From NCBI RefSeq assembly GCF_024391045.1, contig NZ_JANFCZ010000031.1:1-47462 (forward strand): 47,462 bases of DNA, written 5' to 3'. This document shows positions 32,623 through 42,213 of the stretch, piece by piece. Within the stretch, counting starts at the first letter, position 1. Every line of letters begins with the position of its first letter. Under the pieces are notes generated by a model, which did not search any database, was not told where the DNA came from, and saw only the letters and a list, made by a program, of their open reading frames with translations. The position numbers and the translations under genes are program-made. This DNA comes from Pseudarthrobacter sulfonivorans. Its GTDB lineage: Bacteria; Actinomycetota; Actinomycetes; Actinomycetales; Micrococcaceae.

Positions 32623-33243
32623 TTAGCGGGGGTTGTGGAGGCCGTCGAACGCGATGGTGATGACGTCGTCGGCGAGCTTTTCGGGGGAGAGGGACCCGCC
32701 CGGCTTGTACCATTCCACGATCGAGTTGATGGTGCCGAAGAGCAGCCGCGTGACCGTGCGAGGGTCGATGTCCTGCCGCAGCGATCCCTCATCCCGGGCC
32801 GCGGAAATGAGCCCGGCCACGGCATGGTCGAAGGCGCGGCGGCGTTCCAGCGCGTCGCGTTCAATTTCGGTGTTGCCGCGCAGGCGCAGGAGCAGGGTGA
32901 CGAACGGCAAGCGCTCCACCAGCACGGCCACTGTCTGGCGCAGCACAAATTCAAGCCGCGTGTCAGCCGCTCCCACCCTGGCCTGGGGGGCTTCCAGGAT
33001 GGCCTCGAGGCCGCCGAGCGCGTGGTCCAGCGCCAGCTTGAGGAGATCGCCCTTGGACGGCACGTGGTGGTAGATGGCCGACTTGGAGATGCCCAGGTTC
33101 TCGGCCAGGATGCCCATGGAGGTGGCGTCGTAGCCGTGCCGGTTGAAGACGTCGACGGCGATGAGCAGCACGGACTGCTGGTCGTAGCCGGGGCGGCCGC
33201 GCTTGGTGGCGGCAGGGCTGGCAGTATCAGTGGTGCTGGGCAT
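32623..33243 (-). CDS. paaR: TetR-family repressor of the phenylacetate genes
   Basis: A 206-residue TetR regulator. After a short disordered N-terminus, residues about 20-65 form the HTH domain (LLIAVDVFNRHGYDATSMGILAENLGISKSAIYHHVPSKGDLL). The rest is the helical ligand domain (about 75-205), which ends SPEKLADDVITIAFDGL. Its location inside the paa cluster and six matching operator sites, including one before its own gene, argue that it is the PaaR-type repressor released by phenylacetyl-CoA, as reported for Corynebacterium glutamicum PaaR. A long open frame extends upstream to 33891, but that is the antisense of paaK; ATG 33243 is the family-consistent start. Confidence 0.85.
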   Translation of the reverse strand: MPSTTDTASPAATKRGRPGYDQQSVLLIAVDVFNRHGYDATSMGILAENLGISKSAIYHHVPSKGDLLKLALDHALGGLEAILEAPQARVGAADTRLEFVLRQTVAVLVERLPFVTLLLRLRGNTEIERDALERRRAFDHAVAGLISAARDEGSLRQDIDPRTVTRLLFGTINSIVEWYKPGGSLSPEKLADDVITIAFDGLHNPR

Positions 33244-33271
33244 GGTGCCTAGTTTCTCATGAACGGTGATT

Positions 33272-33293
33272 CTTCTGACCGGTCGGTCAGGCA
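33272..33293 (-). promoter_or_regulatory. PaaR-type operator upstream of the TetR gene
   Basis: CTTCTGACCG-GT-CGGTCAGGCA; the core CTGACCG/CGGTCAG is a perfect 7-2-7 dyad. It lies about 30 bases before ATG 33243, consistent with autoregulation. Confidence 0.7.
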
Positions 33294-33341
33294 ACGGGAG
33301 GCGGGCGGGGCAGCCGGTAGGCCGCACCGCCCGGGGTCTCC

Positions 33342-34706
33342 CTACTGCTTGGGACGCATGTCGTAGATCCGGCGCAGCTTGCCGTTGGACCGCTCCAGCG
33401 AGCCCGGGTCCACCACGTCCACGGTGCATGAAGAACCCACGTGGATCTTGATTTGCTCCTGCAGGGCGCGGGCCGCCGTCGAACTTTGTTCCAGGGTGAC
33501 GGTTTCGCGGCGTTCGATCCGGACGGTCAGCCGGTCCATGCGCTGGCCCTCGGGGCGGGTGAGTTCCAGCTGGAAGTGCGGGCTGAGCTCGGGGATCCGC
33601 AGCGCGATTTCCTCGATCTGGGACGGGAAGACGTTGACGCCGCGCAGGATGATCATGTCGTCGCTGCGGCCGGTGATGCGTCCCATCCGGCGGTGCGCGG
33701 GCCGGGCAGTGCCGGGCAGCAGCCGGGTGAGGTCCTTGGTGCGGTACCGGATGACCGGCAGCGCTTCCTTGGTCAGCGAGGTGAAGACGAGCTCGCCGTG
33801 TTCGCCGTCGCGCAGGACGTTTTCGGTGCCCACCTCGGGTTTGAAGGGATCGATGATTTCCGGACGGAAGTGGTCCTCCCAGATGTGGCACCCGTCCTGC
33901 GTCTCCACCGCTTCGCCGGCGACGCCCGGGCCCATCACCTCGGAAAGGCCGTAGATGTCGCAGGCCTTGATGTTCATGGTGACTTCGAGTTCGTGCCGCA
34001 TCTCCTCGGTCCAGGGCTCGGCGCCCAGGACGGCGAACTTCAGGGACGTGGAGGCGGGATCGATCCCCATTTTCGCCATCGCGTCGGCAATGGTCAGGAG
34101 GTAGGTGGGCGTGGCCAGGATGGCGTCCGGCTCAAAGTCCTGGATGAGCTGGATCTGGCGTTCGGTCTGCCCGCCGGAGATGGGGATGACCGTGCAGCCC
34201 AGCGCCTCGGCGCCGGCGTGTGCGCCCATGCCGCCGGTGAACAGGCCGTAGCCGTAGGCGTTGTGCACCTTCATGCCCGGGCGGATGCCGGACGCGCGGA
34301 AGCTGCGGGCCACCAGTTTGGCCCAGTCGGCGAGGTCCTGCTTGGTGTAGCCGACGACGGTGGGCCGGCCCGTGGTGCCGGAGCTGGCGTGCACGCGGGC
34401 TACTTCGGACTGCGGCACGGCGAACATGCCGAAGGGGTATTCCTCGCGCAGGTCGTCCTTGGTGGTGAAGGGGAAGTTGCCCAGGTCGCTGAGTTCGCGC
34501 AGGTCATTCGGGTGGATGCCGGCGGCGTCGAACTTGCGCTTGTACAGCGGGACGCGGTCGTAAGCGTAGGCCACGGTGTGCTGCAGGCGGCTCAGCTGGA
34601 GTGCTTCGAGCTCGTCGCGGGAGATGGTTTCCTCGCGGTCCAGGACGGCGTCGCTGCCCGCTGCGGCTGTCTTGGAGGCGGGGGTTTCGGGGGCATGGAG
34701 GGTCAT
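33342..34706 (-). CDS. paaK: phenylacetate-CoA ligase
   Basis: A 454-residue adenylate-forming enzyme that activates phenylacetate with ATP and CoA, the entry step and the source of the inducer phenylacetyl-CoA. Visible are the P-loop-like HASSGTTGRPTVVGYT (about 105-120), the substrate/AMP region AYGYGLFTGGMGAHAGAEALG, IYGLSEVMGPGVAGE, the hinge TGRSDDMIILRGVNVFPSQIEE and a C-terminal domain ending SNGKLRRIYDMRPKQ. Its length fits the family (about 430-450). The ATG follows TAGGAAACC, 6 bases after the thioesterase gene, with which it forms an operon. Confidence 0.96.
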   Translation of the reverse strand: MTLHAPETPASKTAAAGSDAVLDREETISRDELEALQLSRLQHTVAYAYDRVPLYKRKFDAAGIHPNDLRELSDLGNFPFTTKDDLREEYPFGMFAVPQSEVARVHASSGTTGRPTVVGYTKQDLADWAKLVARSFRASGIRPGMKVHNAYGYGLFTGGMGAHAGAEALGCTVIPISGGQTERQIQLIQDFEPDAILATPTYLLTIADAMAKMGIDPASTSLKFAVLGAEPWTEEMRHELEVTMNIKACDIYGLSEVMGPGVAGEAVETQDGCHIWEDHFRPEIIDPFKPEVGTENVLRDGEHGELVFTSLTKEALPVIRYRTKDLTRLLPGTARPAHRRMGRITGRSDDMIILRGVNVFPSQIEEIALRIPELSPHFQLELTRPEGQRMDRLTVRIERRETVTLEQSSTAARALQEQIKIHVGSSCTVDVVDPGSLERSNGKLRRIYDMRPKQ

Positions 34707-34712
34707 GGTTTC

Positions 34713-35177
34713 CTACTTCTTGGGGATGGTTCGGCTGCGCCCGCGGAACTCGGCTATGAGTTCACCTGGCTGGCCTGCGTCAGGCTGGTGCTGCGCAGCG
34801 TCCGCGGCGAATACTTGGATGTCGTACAGGCCGCTGCGTCCTGCACTCGATCGGCGGTCCGCCACGGCGGTGATCACCTGACCGCGGTAAGCGGGTTTGA
34901 GGAAGTTGATGTCCACGCCGGCGGCAACGGTGATTGTACCTTCGTCTGCAGGGCCCGGGTTCACGGGGTTGCAGGCCAAGGCGAAGGCGGTATCGGCAAA
35001 CGCGAAGATCATTCCGCCATGCGCCATGCCGAAGCCGTTGAGCATTTCCTGCCGGAGGGTCATGCGGACGGTGGCGTGGCCATCGGTGAGCGCGAGGACT
35101 TCGATACCCATCCATTCGGAGGCGTAGTCGTTTTCCAGGATGGGGTGGGTTGCCCCGGAGATAGCTGCTTCAGTCAT
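34713..35177 (-). CDS. paaI: hotdog-fold thioesterase PaaI
   Basis: A 154-residue acyl-CoA thioesterase. The catalytic region MLNGFGMAHGGMIFAFADTAFALACN carries the family HGG...D arrangement, followed by VDINFLKPAYRGQVITAVAD. PaaI hydrolyses hydroxylated or dead-end phenylacetyl-CoA derivatives and thereby frees trapped CoA. It is the first gene of the paaI-paaK operon and lies behind the operator at 35200-35221. Confidence 0.92.
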   Translation of the reverse strand: MTEAAISGATHPILENDYASEWMGIEVLALTDGHATVRMTLRQEMLNGFGMAHGGMIFAFADTAFALACNPVNPGPADEGTITVAAGVDINFLKPAYRGQVITAVADRRSSAGRSGLYDIQVFAADAAQHQPDAGQPGELIAEFRGRSRTIPKK

Positions 35178-35199
35178 GCGTCATTGCCTCCAGCTTTAT

Positions 35200-35221
35200 T
35201 TACCGAATGTTCATTAGGTAA
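35200..35221 (-). promoter_or_regulatory. PaaR-type operator upstream of paaI-paaK
   Basis: TTACCGAATG-TT-CATTAGGTAA, a 22-bp dyad with only one mismatched pair, the most symmetric of the six paa sites. It is 22 bases before the paaI start. Confidence 0.75.
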
Positions 35222-35261
35222 TCCCAAAAGGGGTGCCGGTGTCAAGGGTGGCGGGCGCTGC

Positions 35262-35708
35262 CTAGTGTTTCCGCTTCCGCAGCATATTGGTGATGCGGAG
35301 GGTGCAGAGCCGCTGGCCTGCGTCGTTGGTGATCAGCACTTCGTGGGTGGTCAGCGTGCCACCGAGGTAGATGGGTGTGGCCGTGATGGTGATCAGGCCT
35401 TCGCGTGCGGAGCGGTGATGCGTGGCGGACACGTCTACGCCCACCGCGGTCTTGCCCAGCGTGCTTGCGTGGATCACGGCCGCCCAGGAGCCCACGGCCT
35501 CGCCGACTGCAAGGGAGGCGCCGCCGTGCAGCAGCCCGAAGGACTGTCGGTTGCCTTCGACGGGCATGGTGGCCACCACACGGTCGATGGACTCCTCGAT
35601 GATCTTCACGCCCATTTTCTCGTCGAGCTCACCCAGGGTGATTTTCCAGAGTTCTGGGTCGGTGACTTCCGGAGTTGCTTCGGGGGTGTTCCGGGCTGGG
35701 GCAGTCAT
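35262..35708 (-). CDS. second hotdog-fold thioesterase
   Basis: A 148-residue protein of the PaaI/4-hydroxybenzoyl-CoA thioesterase (YdiI/MenI-like) type. Typical elements are NRQSFGLLHGGASLAVGEAVGSWAA, which contains the HGG and acidic residue, and VDVSATHHRSAREGLITITATPIYLGG. It may act on aromatic or dicarboxylic CoA intermediates and protect the CoA pool. ATG 35708 is preceded by AAGGAG; the frame extends to 35729 without a better start. It shares the divergent control region (operator 35778-35799) with paaZ and lies before paaI-paaK on the same strand, but the operator at 35200 suggests separate initiation of that operon. Confidence 0.85.
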   Translation of the reverse strand: MTAPARNTPEATPEVTDPELWKITLGELDEKMGVKIIEESIDRVVATMPVEGNRQSFGLLHGGASLAVGEAVGSWAAVIHASTLGKTAVGVDVSATHHRSAREGLITITATPIYLGGTLTTHEVLITNDAGQRLCTLRITNMLRKRKH

Positions 35709-35773
35709 GGGCTCTCCTTGGTGCGGCATTGATTCTTTTCAGTGTGCAGCACACGGCATTCATGTACTGTAGA

Positions 35774-35799
35774 TATATTACCGAACGGACGGTCAGTAA
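35774..35799 (+). promoter_or_regulatory. -10 box and PaaR-type operator upstream of paaZ
   Basis: TATATT (35774-35779) runs into the operator TTACCGAACG-GA-CGGTCAGTAA (35778-35799). A bound repressor would cover the transcription start. The site sits between paaZ and the divergent thioesterase gene and may serve both. Confidence 0.7.
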
Positions 35800-35849
35800 T
35801 GCGCTGGCCGGTAACCGTTTGTCCCCCGTTTTGGAAGGACCTGTCAACG

Positions 35850-37961
35850 ATGACCACCACCGCAACTGCTGAAGCCACCGTGAATACCGTCGAGACCGTT
35901 CCCAGTTTCGTGCGGGATTCATGGTGGACGCCCGACGCCGATTCGACCGCTCCCGCCGTCCCCGTACGGGATGCGAGCACCGGCGAAGTCCTGGCCAAGG
36001 TTAGTGCCGACGGGCTGGACCTTGCCGCCGTCGTCGATTACGGCCGCACCACCGGACAGACGGAACTCGGCAAGCTCACTTTCCACCAGCGCGCGCTCAA
36101 GCTCAAGGAGCTGGCCCAGTACCTGAACGCCCGCCGCGAGCACTTCTACACGTTCTCGGCCCAGTCCGGCGCCACCAAGATTGACTCGATGATCGACATC
36201 GACGGCGGCATCGGCGTGCTGTTCACCTTCGGTTCCAAGGGCCGGCGCGAACTGCCCAACTCGCAGGTAGTGGTGGACGGGCCCATGGAGATCCTCTCCA
36301 AGGACGGCTCCTTCGCCGGCGAGCACATCTACACCCGCATCCCGGGCGTCGCGGTCCAGATCAACGCGTTCAACTTCCCGGTGTGGGGCATGCTGGAGAA
36401 GCTGGCCCCCGCGTTCATTGCCGGCGTGCCAACCATCGTCAAGCCCGCCACCCCCACCGGCTACGTGGCCGCGGCCGTGGTGAAGGCGATCATCGAATCC
36501 AACATCCTGCCCGCCGGCTCGCTGCAGCTCATTTCAGGCTCGGTCCGGGGCCTGCTGGACGTCCTGGACTACCGCGACCTGGTGGCCTTCACCGGATCCG
36601 CCTCCACCGCCCTGACGCTGAAATCGCACCCCAATGTGGTGGAAGGCGGCGTCCGGTTCACCTCCGAAACGGACTCCCTGAACGCCGCCATCCTCGGCCC
36701 CGATGCCGTGGAGGGCACGCCGGAGTTCGACGCCTTCGTCAAGTCCATGGTCACCGAGATGACCGTCAAGGCGGGCCAGAAGTGCACGTCCATCCGCCGC
36801 GCCATCGTCCCGCAGGAACTGGTCTCCGCCGTGACCGCCGCCGTCGGCAAGCGCATCGAGGAGCGCGTTGTCCTCGGTGACCCGCGCGCCGAGTGCGTCA
36901 CCATGGGTGCCCTGGCATCGCTGGAGCAGCTCGCGGACGTCCGCGCCGCCGTGCAGTCCATGCTCGACGCCGGCGGTGAGCTTGCGTACGGAACCCTCGA
37001 TTCGCCGTCGGTCACCTCGGCTGACGGATCCACCGGCCCGGTGGAAGGTGGCGCGTTTATGTCACCCGTGGTGCTCGGCTGGGATGACCCCGAAACGGAG
37101 GCCATCCACTCCCTGGAGGCCTTCGGCCCCGTCGCCTCCGTGATCGGATACAAGGACATCCCCGACGCCGTCCGCCTCGCCGCCAGGGGTGGCGGCTCCC
37201 TGGTGGCCACCGTCTGCACGAACGATCCGGCCGTGGCCCAGGAACTGGTCACCGGCATCGCCGCCCACCACGGCCGTGTCCTGATGCTCAACCGCGAGGA
37301 CGCCCGCAGCTCCACCGGCCACGGCTCTCCGGTCCCGCACCTGGTCCACGGCGGTCCCGGCCGCGCCGGCGGCGGTGAGGAACTGGGTGGCATCCGCTCG
37401 GTCATGCACCACATGCAGCGCACCGCCATCCAGGGCTCACCCAACATGCTCACCGCTGTCACCGGCATCTGGCACACCGGGGCGGACCGGAACTTCACCC
37501 TCGAGACCGAGGGCCAGCACCCGTTCCGGAAGGCCCTGGCCACGCTGCACATCGGCGATGCCATCCGCTCCGACCTGCGCGAGGTCTCGCTCGAGGAAAT
37601 CACCAAATTCGCCAACTCCACCGGCGATACCTTCTACGCCCACACCAACCAGGAAGCGGCCGAAGCGAACCCGTTTTTCCCGGGCATTGTGGCCCACGGC
37701 TACCTGCTGCTGGCCTGGGGCGCCGGACTGTTCGTGGAGCCGGCGCCGGGCCCCGTCCTGGCCAACTATGGGCTCGAGAACCTGCGGTTCATCACGCCCG
37801 TGGCGGCCGGCGATTCCATCCGGGTGACCCTGACGGCCAAGAAGATCACCCCGCGTGAAACCGACGAATACGGCGAGGTGGCCTGGGATGCGGTACTGAC
37901 CAACCAGAAGGACGAAATCGTGGCCACGTACGACGTCCTCACGCTCGTGGAAAAGAACTGA
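35850..37961 (+). CDS. paaZ: bifunctional oxepin-CoA hydrolase / aldehyde dehydrogenase PaaZ
   Basis: A 703-residue fusion. An aldehyde dehydrogenase domain (about 1-540) has the catalytic glutamate in ETDSLN (Glu273) and cysteine in GQKCTSIRR (Cys312). A MaoC-like hydratase domain (about 545-700) has FANSTGDTFYAHTNQEAAE and NPFFPGIVAHGYLL. PaaZ hydrolyses oxepin-CoA, opening the ring, and oxidises the resulting semialdehyde to 3-oxo-5,6-dehydrosuberyl-CoA with NADP. Its length is close to E. coli PaaZ (681). ATG 35850 follows GGAAGGAC; the frame is open upstream through the operator and is not used. It is transcribed separately from paaA, which has its own promoter and operator. Confidence 0.95.
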   Translation: MTTTATAEATVNTVETVPSFVRDSWWTPDADSTAPAVPVRDASTGEVLAKVSADGLDLAAVVDYGRTTGQTELGKLTFHQRALKLKELAQYLNARREHFYTFSAQSGATKIDSMIDIDGGIGVLFTFGSKGRRELPNSQVVVDGPMEILSKDGSFAGEHIYTRIPGVAVQINAFNFPVWGMLEKLAPAFIAGVPTIVKPATPTGYVAAAVVKAIIESNILPAGSLQLISGSVRGLLDVLDYRDLVAFTGSASTALTLKSHPNVVEGGVRFTSETDSLNAAILGPDAVEGTPEFDAFVKSMVTEMTVKAGQKCTSIRRAIVPQELVSAVTAAVGKRIEERVVLGDPRAECVTMGALASLEQLADVRAAVQSMLDAGGELAYGTLDSPSVTSADGSTGPVEGGAFMSPVVLGWDDPETEAIHSLEAFGPVASVIGYKDIPDAVRLAARGGGSLVATVCTNDPAVAQELVTGIAAHHGRVLMLNREDARSSTGHGSPVPHLVHGGPGRAGGGEELGGIRSVMHHMQRTAIQGSPNMLTAVTGIWHTGADRNFTLETEGQHPFRKALATLHIGDAIRSDLREVSLEEITKFANSTGDTFYAHTNQEAAEANPFFPGIVAHGYLLLAWGAGLFVEPAPGPVLANYGLENLRFITPVAAGDSIRVTLTAKKITPRETDEYGEVAWDAVLTNQKDEIVATYDVLTLVEKN

Positions 37962-37969
37962 AACTTCAC

Positions 37970-38016
37970 TTGCCTCCATCCCACACCGGCCCATATACTG
38001 AACGAACGGTCGGTAA
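37970..38016 (+). promoter_or_regulatory. paaABCDE promoter with PaaR-type operator
   Basis: TTGCCT (37970-37975) and TATACT (37994-37999) are 18 bases apart. The operator ATACTGAACG-AA-CGGTCGGTAA (37995-38016) covers the -10 box and the start region, as expected for repression. Confidence 0.7.
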
Positions 38017-38059
38017 ATAATTGAGCGCCTTTCACAGGCCTTTGCTAGAGGAGCAACCC

Positions 38060-39081
<1,022 letters not shown>

Positions 39082-39085
<4 letters not shown>

Positions 39086-39459
39086 CCCCCCACGGCAACC
39101 CGGAAGTTCCGGCCAGCGCGGCAGCAGAAATCAACCGCGAAGCCCCGAAAGTCAGCACGGCTCCCGATCACCACGACCGCAACGCCTGGGGCCTGTGGGA
39201 AGTTTTCGTCCGGTCCAGCCGCGGCCTGAGCCACGTCCACGCTGGCTCCCTGCACGCGCCGGACGCCGCCATGGCACTGCGCAACGCCCGCGACCTCTAC
39301 ACCCGCCGCAACGAAGGCGTGTCCATCTGGGTGGTCCCGGCCGACGCGATTGCCGCCAGCGATCCGGACTCCAAGGGCTCGTTCTTCGAGTCGCCGCAGG
39401 GCAAGGATTACCGGCACGCCACCTACTACACCAAGAGTGAAGGAGTGAAGCACCTGTGA
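39082..39459 (+). CDS. paaB: phenylacetyl-CoA epoxidase subunit PaaB
   Basis: A 125-residue structural subunit of the epoxidase. The core WGLWEVFVRSSRGLSHVHAGSLHAPD and ALRNARDLYTRRNEGVSIWVVP are the family signature. An N-terminal extension of about 30 residues (HGNPEVPASAAAEINREAPK) is longer than in E. coli PaaB (95). It overlaps paaA by ATGA, and its stop overlaps the paaC start (GTGA). Confidence 0.95.
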
Positions 39460-40373
39460 GCAGTCCTGAAACCGCAACGCCGGCAACCGGCCACGGTGAC
39501 ATCTCCACCGGTGTAGCCGCGCCAATGGTAGGTGGTGAGAGTAGCGCCTCCGCCACCCGGATCACCCCCGGCAACGCCCTCCGCCCGGAGGACATCGCCC
39601 TGGAGGTCCGCACCGGACTGGCCAAGCCCACCGAGGACGTGGCCCAGTTGGCACTGCGCCTCGGCGACGACGCCCTGATCCTGGCCCAGCGGCTGGGCCA
39701 CTGGATCTCCCGCGCACCCGAACTGGAGGAGGACATCGCCCTGGGCAACATCGCCCTGGACCAGCTGGGCCACGCCCGGTCTTTCCTCAGCTACGCCGGC
39801 GGCGCCTGGGACAAGACCGAGGACGAGCTCGCCTACTTCCGCGGCGAAACAGAGTTCCGGTCCGTGCAGATCTTCGAACAGCCCAACGGTGACTTCGCGG
39901 CCACCATCGCCCGTCAGTTTGTGGTGAGCTACTACCAGTACGAGCTGTACCGCCGGCTCACCCAGTCGACCGACGCCACCCTGGCCGCCATCGCGGCCAA
40001 GGCAGTGAAGGAAGTGGACTACCACCGGGATCACAGCGCCCAGTGGGTCCTCCGCCTGGCCGGCGGCACGGAGGAGTCCCGCCGTCGGATGGCCCACGGC
40101 CTGCAGACCATGTGGCCCTACGTCGAAGAGCTCTTCCGCGACGACGAACTGACCGGCCGCCTCGCAGAGTCCGGAGCCGCCGTCGAGCCTTCCTCGTTGC
40201 GGAACGACTTTGACCGCCTGACCGGGGAAGTCCTGGCCGAGGCGGAGCTGGACGTACCGGACGTTCCCCCGGCGCCGGGCGGCGGACGGAACGGCAAGCA
40301 CTCGGAGCACCTGGGCTACATTCTTGCGGAGATGCAGGTGCTGGCCCGGGAGCATCCCGGAGCCACCTGGTGA
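39456..40373 (+). CDS. paaC: phenylacetyl-CoA epoxidase structural subunit PaaC
   Basis: A 305-residue ferritin-like subunit that pairs with PaaA but lacks the di-iron catalysis. Typical segments are LALRLGDDALILAQRLGHWISRAP, IALDQLGHARSFLSYAG and VVSYYQYELYRRLTQSTDATLAAIA. The N-terminal 50 residues are an Ala/Thr/Gly-rich extension compared with E. coli PaaC (248). The start is GTG 39456 with AAGGAG (39440-39445), overlapping paaB; the stop overlaps paaD. Confidence 0.95.
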   Translation: MSSPETATPATGHGDISTGVAAPMVGGESSASATRITPGNALRPEDIALEVRTGLAKPTEDVAQLALRLGDDALILAQRLGHWISRAPELEEDIALGNIALDQLGHARSFLSYAGGAWDKTEDELAYFRGETEFRSVQIFEQPNGDFAATIARQFVVSYYQYELYRRLTQSTDATLAAIAAKAVKEVDYHRDHSAQWVLRLAGGTEESRRRMAHGLQTMWPYVEELFRDDELTGRLAESGAAVEPSSLRNDFDRLTGEVLAEAELDVPDVPPAPGGGRNGKHSEHLGYILAEMQVLAREHPGATW

Positions 40374-40894
40374 CCGCCGTGGCTATCGAACAGCAAACCG
40401 AGCAGAAGACAGCGCAACAGCACGCGTGGGACGTTGCCGCCATGGTGTGCGATCCTGAAATCCCGGTGCTCACCATCGCGGACCTGGGCATCCTGCGGGA
40501 TGTGCGGGTCGACGGCGGTGCAGTCCGGGTCACCATCACTCCCACCTACTCGGGCTGCCCGGCCATGGATGCCATCCGCGACGACCTGAAGACCGCGTTC
40601 GCGAAGGAAGGGTACGCGGACGTTGAGGTGGATCTAGTTCTGGCCCCTGCCTGGACCACCGACTGGATGACCGAGGCCGGCAAGGCCAAGCTGCAGGAGT
40701 ACGGCATCGCGCCGCCCACCGGCAAGTCCGATGTACGGCACGCCGGGCCCATCCGCCTCACCATGGCGGTGAAATGCCCGCAGTGCTCGTCGCTGCACAC
40801 CAAGGAACTCACCCGCTTCGGTTCCACCTCCTGCAAGGCGCTGTACGTCTGCCAGGACTGCAAGGAACCGTTCGACTACTTCAAAGTCCTGTAA
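40370..40894 (+). CDS. paaD: PaaD, epoxidase maturation/iron-sulfur assembly-type protein
   Basis: A 174-residue protein with an N-terminal MIP18/DUF59 domain (DPEIPVLTIADLGILRDVRVDGG, SGCPAMDAIRDDLK). The C-terminal metal-binding module has four cysteines (KCPQCSSLH and YVCQDCKEPF) plus Cys in SCKALY. PaaD is required in vivo for epoxidase activity, probably in metal-centre maturation. It starts with GTG 40370, overlapping the paaC stop. Confidence 0.93.
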   Translation: MTAVAIEQQTEQKTAQQHAWDVAAMVCDPEIPVLTIADLGILRDVRVDGGAVRVTITPTYSGCPAMDAIRDDLKTAFAKEGYADVEVDLVLAPAWTTDWMTEAGKAKLQEYGIAPPTGKSDVRHAGPIRLTMAVKCPQCSSLHTKELTRFGSTSCKALYVCQDCKEPFDYFKVL

Positions 40895-40905
40895 GGAAAC
40901 CCCTC

Positions 40906-42147
40906 ATGCCTGTTGTCCGCCAGACCGCCGCCGAATCGGCGCAGGCCACCGGCCGCCGTCGTCCGTCCTTCCACACGCTCGCCGTCAAGGAGGTGCGCCG
41001 GCTCACCGAGGACGCCATCGAAGTCTCCTTCCACGTTCCGGTCGAACTCGCCGGCCAGTTCGACTACCTGCCCGGCCAGTACGTGGCGCTGCGCACCACG
41101 CTCCCGGACGAGGACGGCGAGCCGAAGGAGATCCGGCGCAGCTACTCCATCTGCGCCGAGCCGCGCAGCTTCGAGGACGGCAGCAGCGAGATCCGTGTTG
41201 CCGTGAAGAAGGACCTCGGCGGGCTGTTCTCCACCTGGGCCAATGCCGAGCTGAAGGCCGGCGACGCCCTGGACGTCATGAGCCCCATGGGCGCGTTTGT
41301 GTCCAAGCACGGCCGCGATGGCCAGGCCGTGGAGCAGAACCGGATGAACTCCATGAACCACCCGGAGGAACTGGCCGGCGAAATCGCGTCCACCGGCGAA
41401 GCCAGCTTCGTGGCCATCGCCGCCGGCTCCGGCATCACCCCGGTGATCGCGATCGCCCGCACGCTGCTGGCGGCGAATCCTGGAACCCGTTTTGACCTGA
41501 TCTACGCCAACAAGGCCGCCATGGACGTCATGTTCCTGGAGGAGCTCGCGGACCTGAAGGACAAGTACCCGCAGCGCCTGGCCATCCACCACGTGCTGTC
41601 CCGCGAACAGCGGATCGCACCGCTGCTCAGTGGCCGGATCGACGCCGAAAAGCTCCAGCAGCTCCTCGGCACCGCCATCCACGCCGATGATGTGGACGAG
41701 TGGTTCCTTTGCGGGCCGTTCGAGCTGGTGCAGCTGTGCCGCGACACCCTGGCTGAGCGCGGTGTCAATCCGGACAACGTCCGGTTTGAGCTGTTCTCCT
41801 CGGGCAAGCCAGACCGCCCGGAAGGTCACGCCGGGCGCCCGGTGCTGGTGGACGAGTCCAAGGAGACGTATAAGATCTCCTTCAAACTGGACGGCCTCCA
41901 GGGCGAGGTGGCCAGCCCCACGCACGCCCGCGAATCCATCCTCAACGCCGCGCTGCGGGTCCGCCCGGACGTGCCGTTCGCCTGCGCCGGGGGAGTCTGC
42001 GGCACCTGCCGCGCCAAGGTGGTGACCGGCACGGTGACCATGGATGAGAACTACGCACTGGAGCAGGACGAGCTGGATAAGGGCTACGTCCTCACCTGCC
42101 AGAGCCACCCCACCAGCAAGGAAGTCATGGTCGACTTCGACGTCTAG
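40906..42147 (+). CDS. paaE: phenylacetyl-CoA epoxidase reductase PaaE
   Basis: A 413-residue reductase that passes electrons from NADPH to the PaaABC oxygenase. It has an FAD-binding barrel (about 18-125, QFDYLPGQYVAL and RRSYSICAEP), an NAD(P) domain (about 165-290, FVAIAAGSGITPVIAIARTLL and EWFLCGPFELV) and a C-terminal plant-type [2Fe-2S] ferredoxin domain (CAGGVCGTCRAKVVTG plus a distal Cys in LTCQSHP). About 30 residues inserted before the NAD domain (RDGQAVEQNRMNSMNHPEE) and a longer N-terminus make it larger than E. coli PaaE (356). ATG 40906 is preceded by AAGGAAA; the upstream open frame overlaps paaD and is not used. Confidence 0.95.
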   Translation: MPVVRQTAAESAQATGRRRPSFHTLAVKEVRRLTEDAIEVSFHVPVELAGQFDYLPGQYVALRTTLPDEDGEPKEIRRSYSICAEPRSFEDGSSEIRVAVKKDLGGLFSTWANAELKAGDALDVMSPMGAFVSKHGRDGQAVEQNRMNSMNHPEELAGEIASTGEASFVAIAAGSGITPVIAIARTLLAANPGTRFDLIYANKAAMDVMFLEELADLKDKYPQRLAIHHVLSREQRIAPLLSGRIDAEKLQQLLGTAIHADDVDEWFLCGPFELVQLCRDTLAERGVNPDNVRFELFSSGKPDRPEGHAGRPVLVDESKETYKISFKLDGLQGEVASPTHARESILNAALRVRPDVPFACAGGVCGTCRAKVVTGTVTMDENYALEQDELDKGYVLTCQSHPTSKEVMVDFDV

Positions 42148-42213
42148 TCCCGGCGGTGGCCGGGCTGGTTCACGTCGGCCTGGCCATACCCGAAACCCAA
42201 CCTTAGGAGCCCC

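Noticed and set aside
32623..33891. TetR frame extended to 422 codons
   Set aside because: The upstream 216 codons are antisense-like sequence within paaK; TetR homology begins at ATG 33243.
33441..35732. 763-codon open frame on the plus strand
   Set aside because: Antisense of paaK, paaI and the second thioesterase; no family-like sequence.
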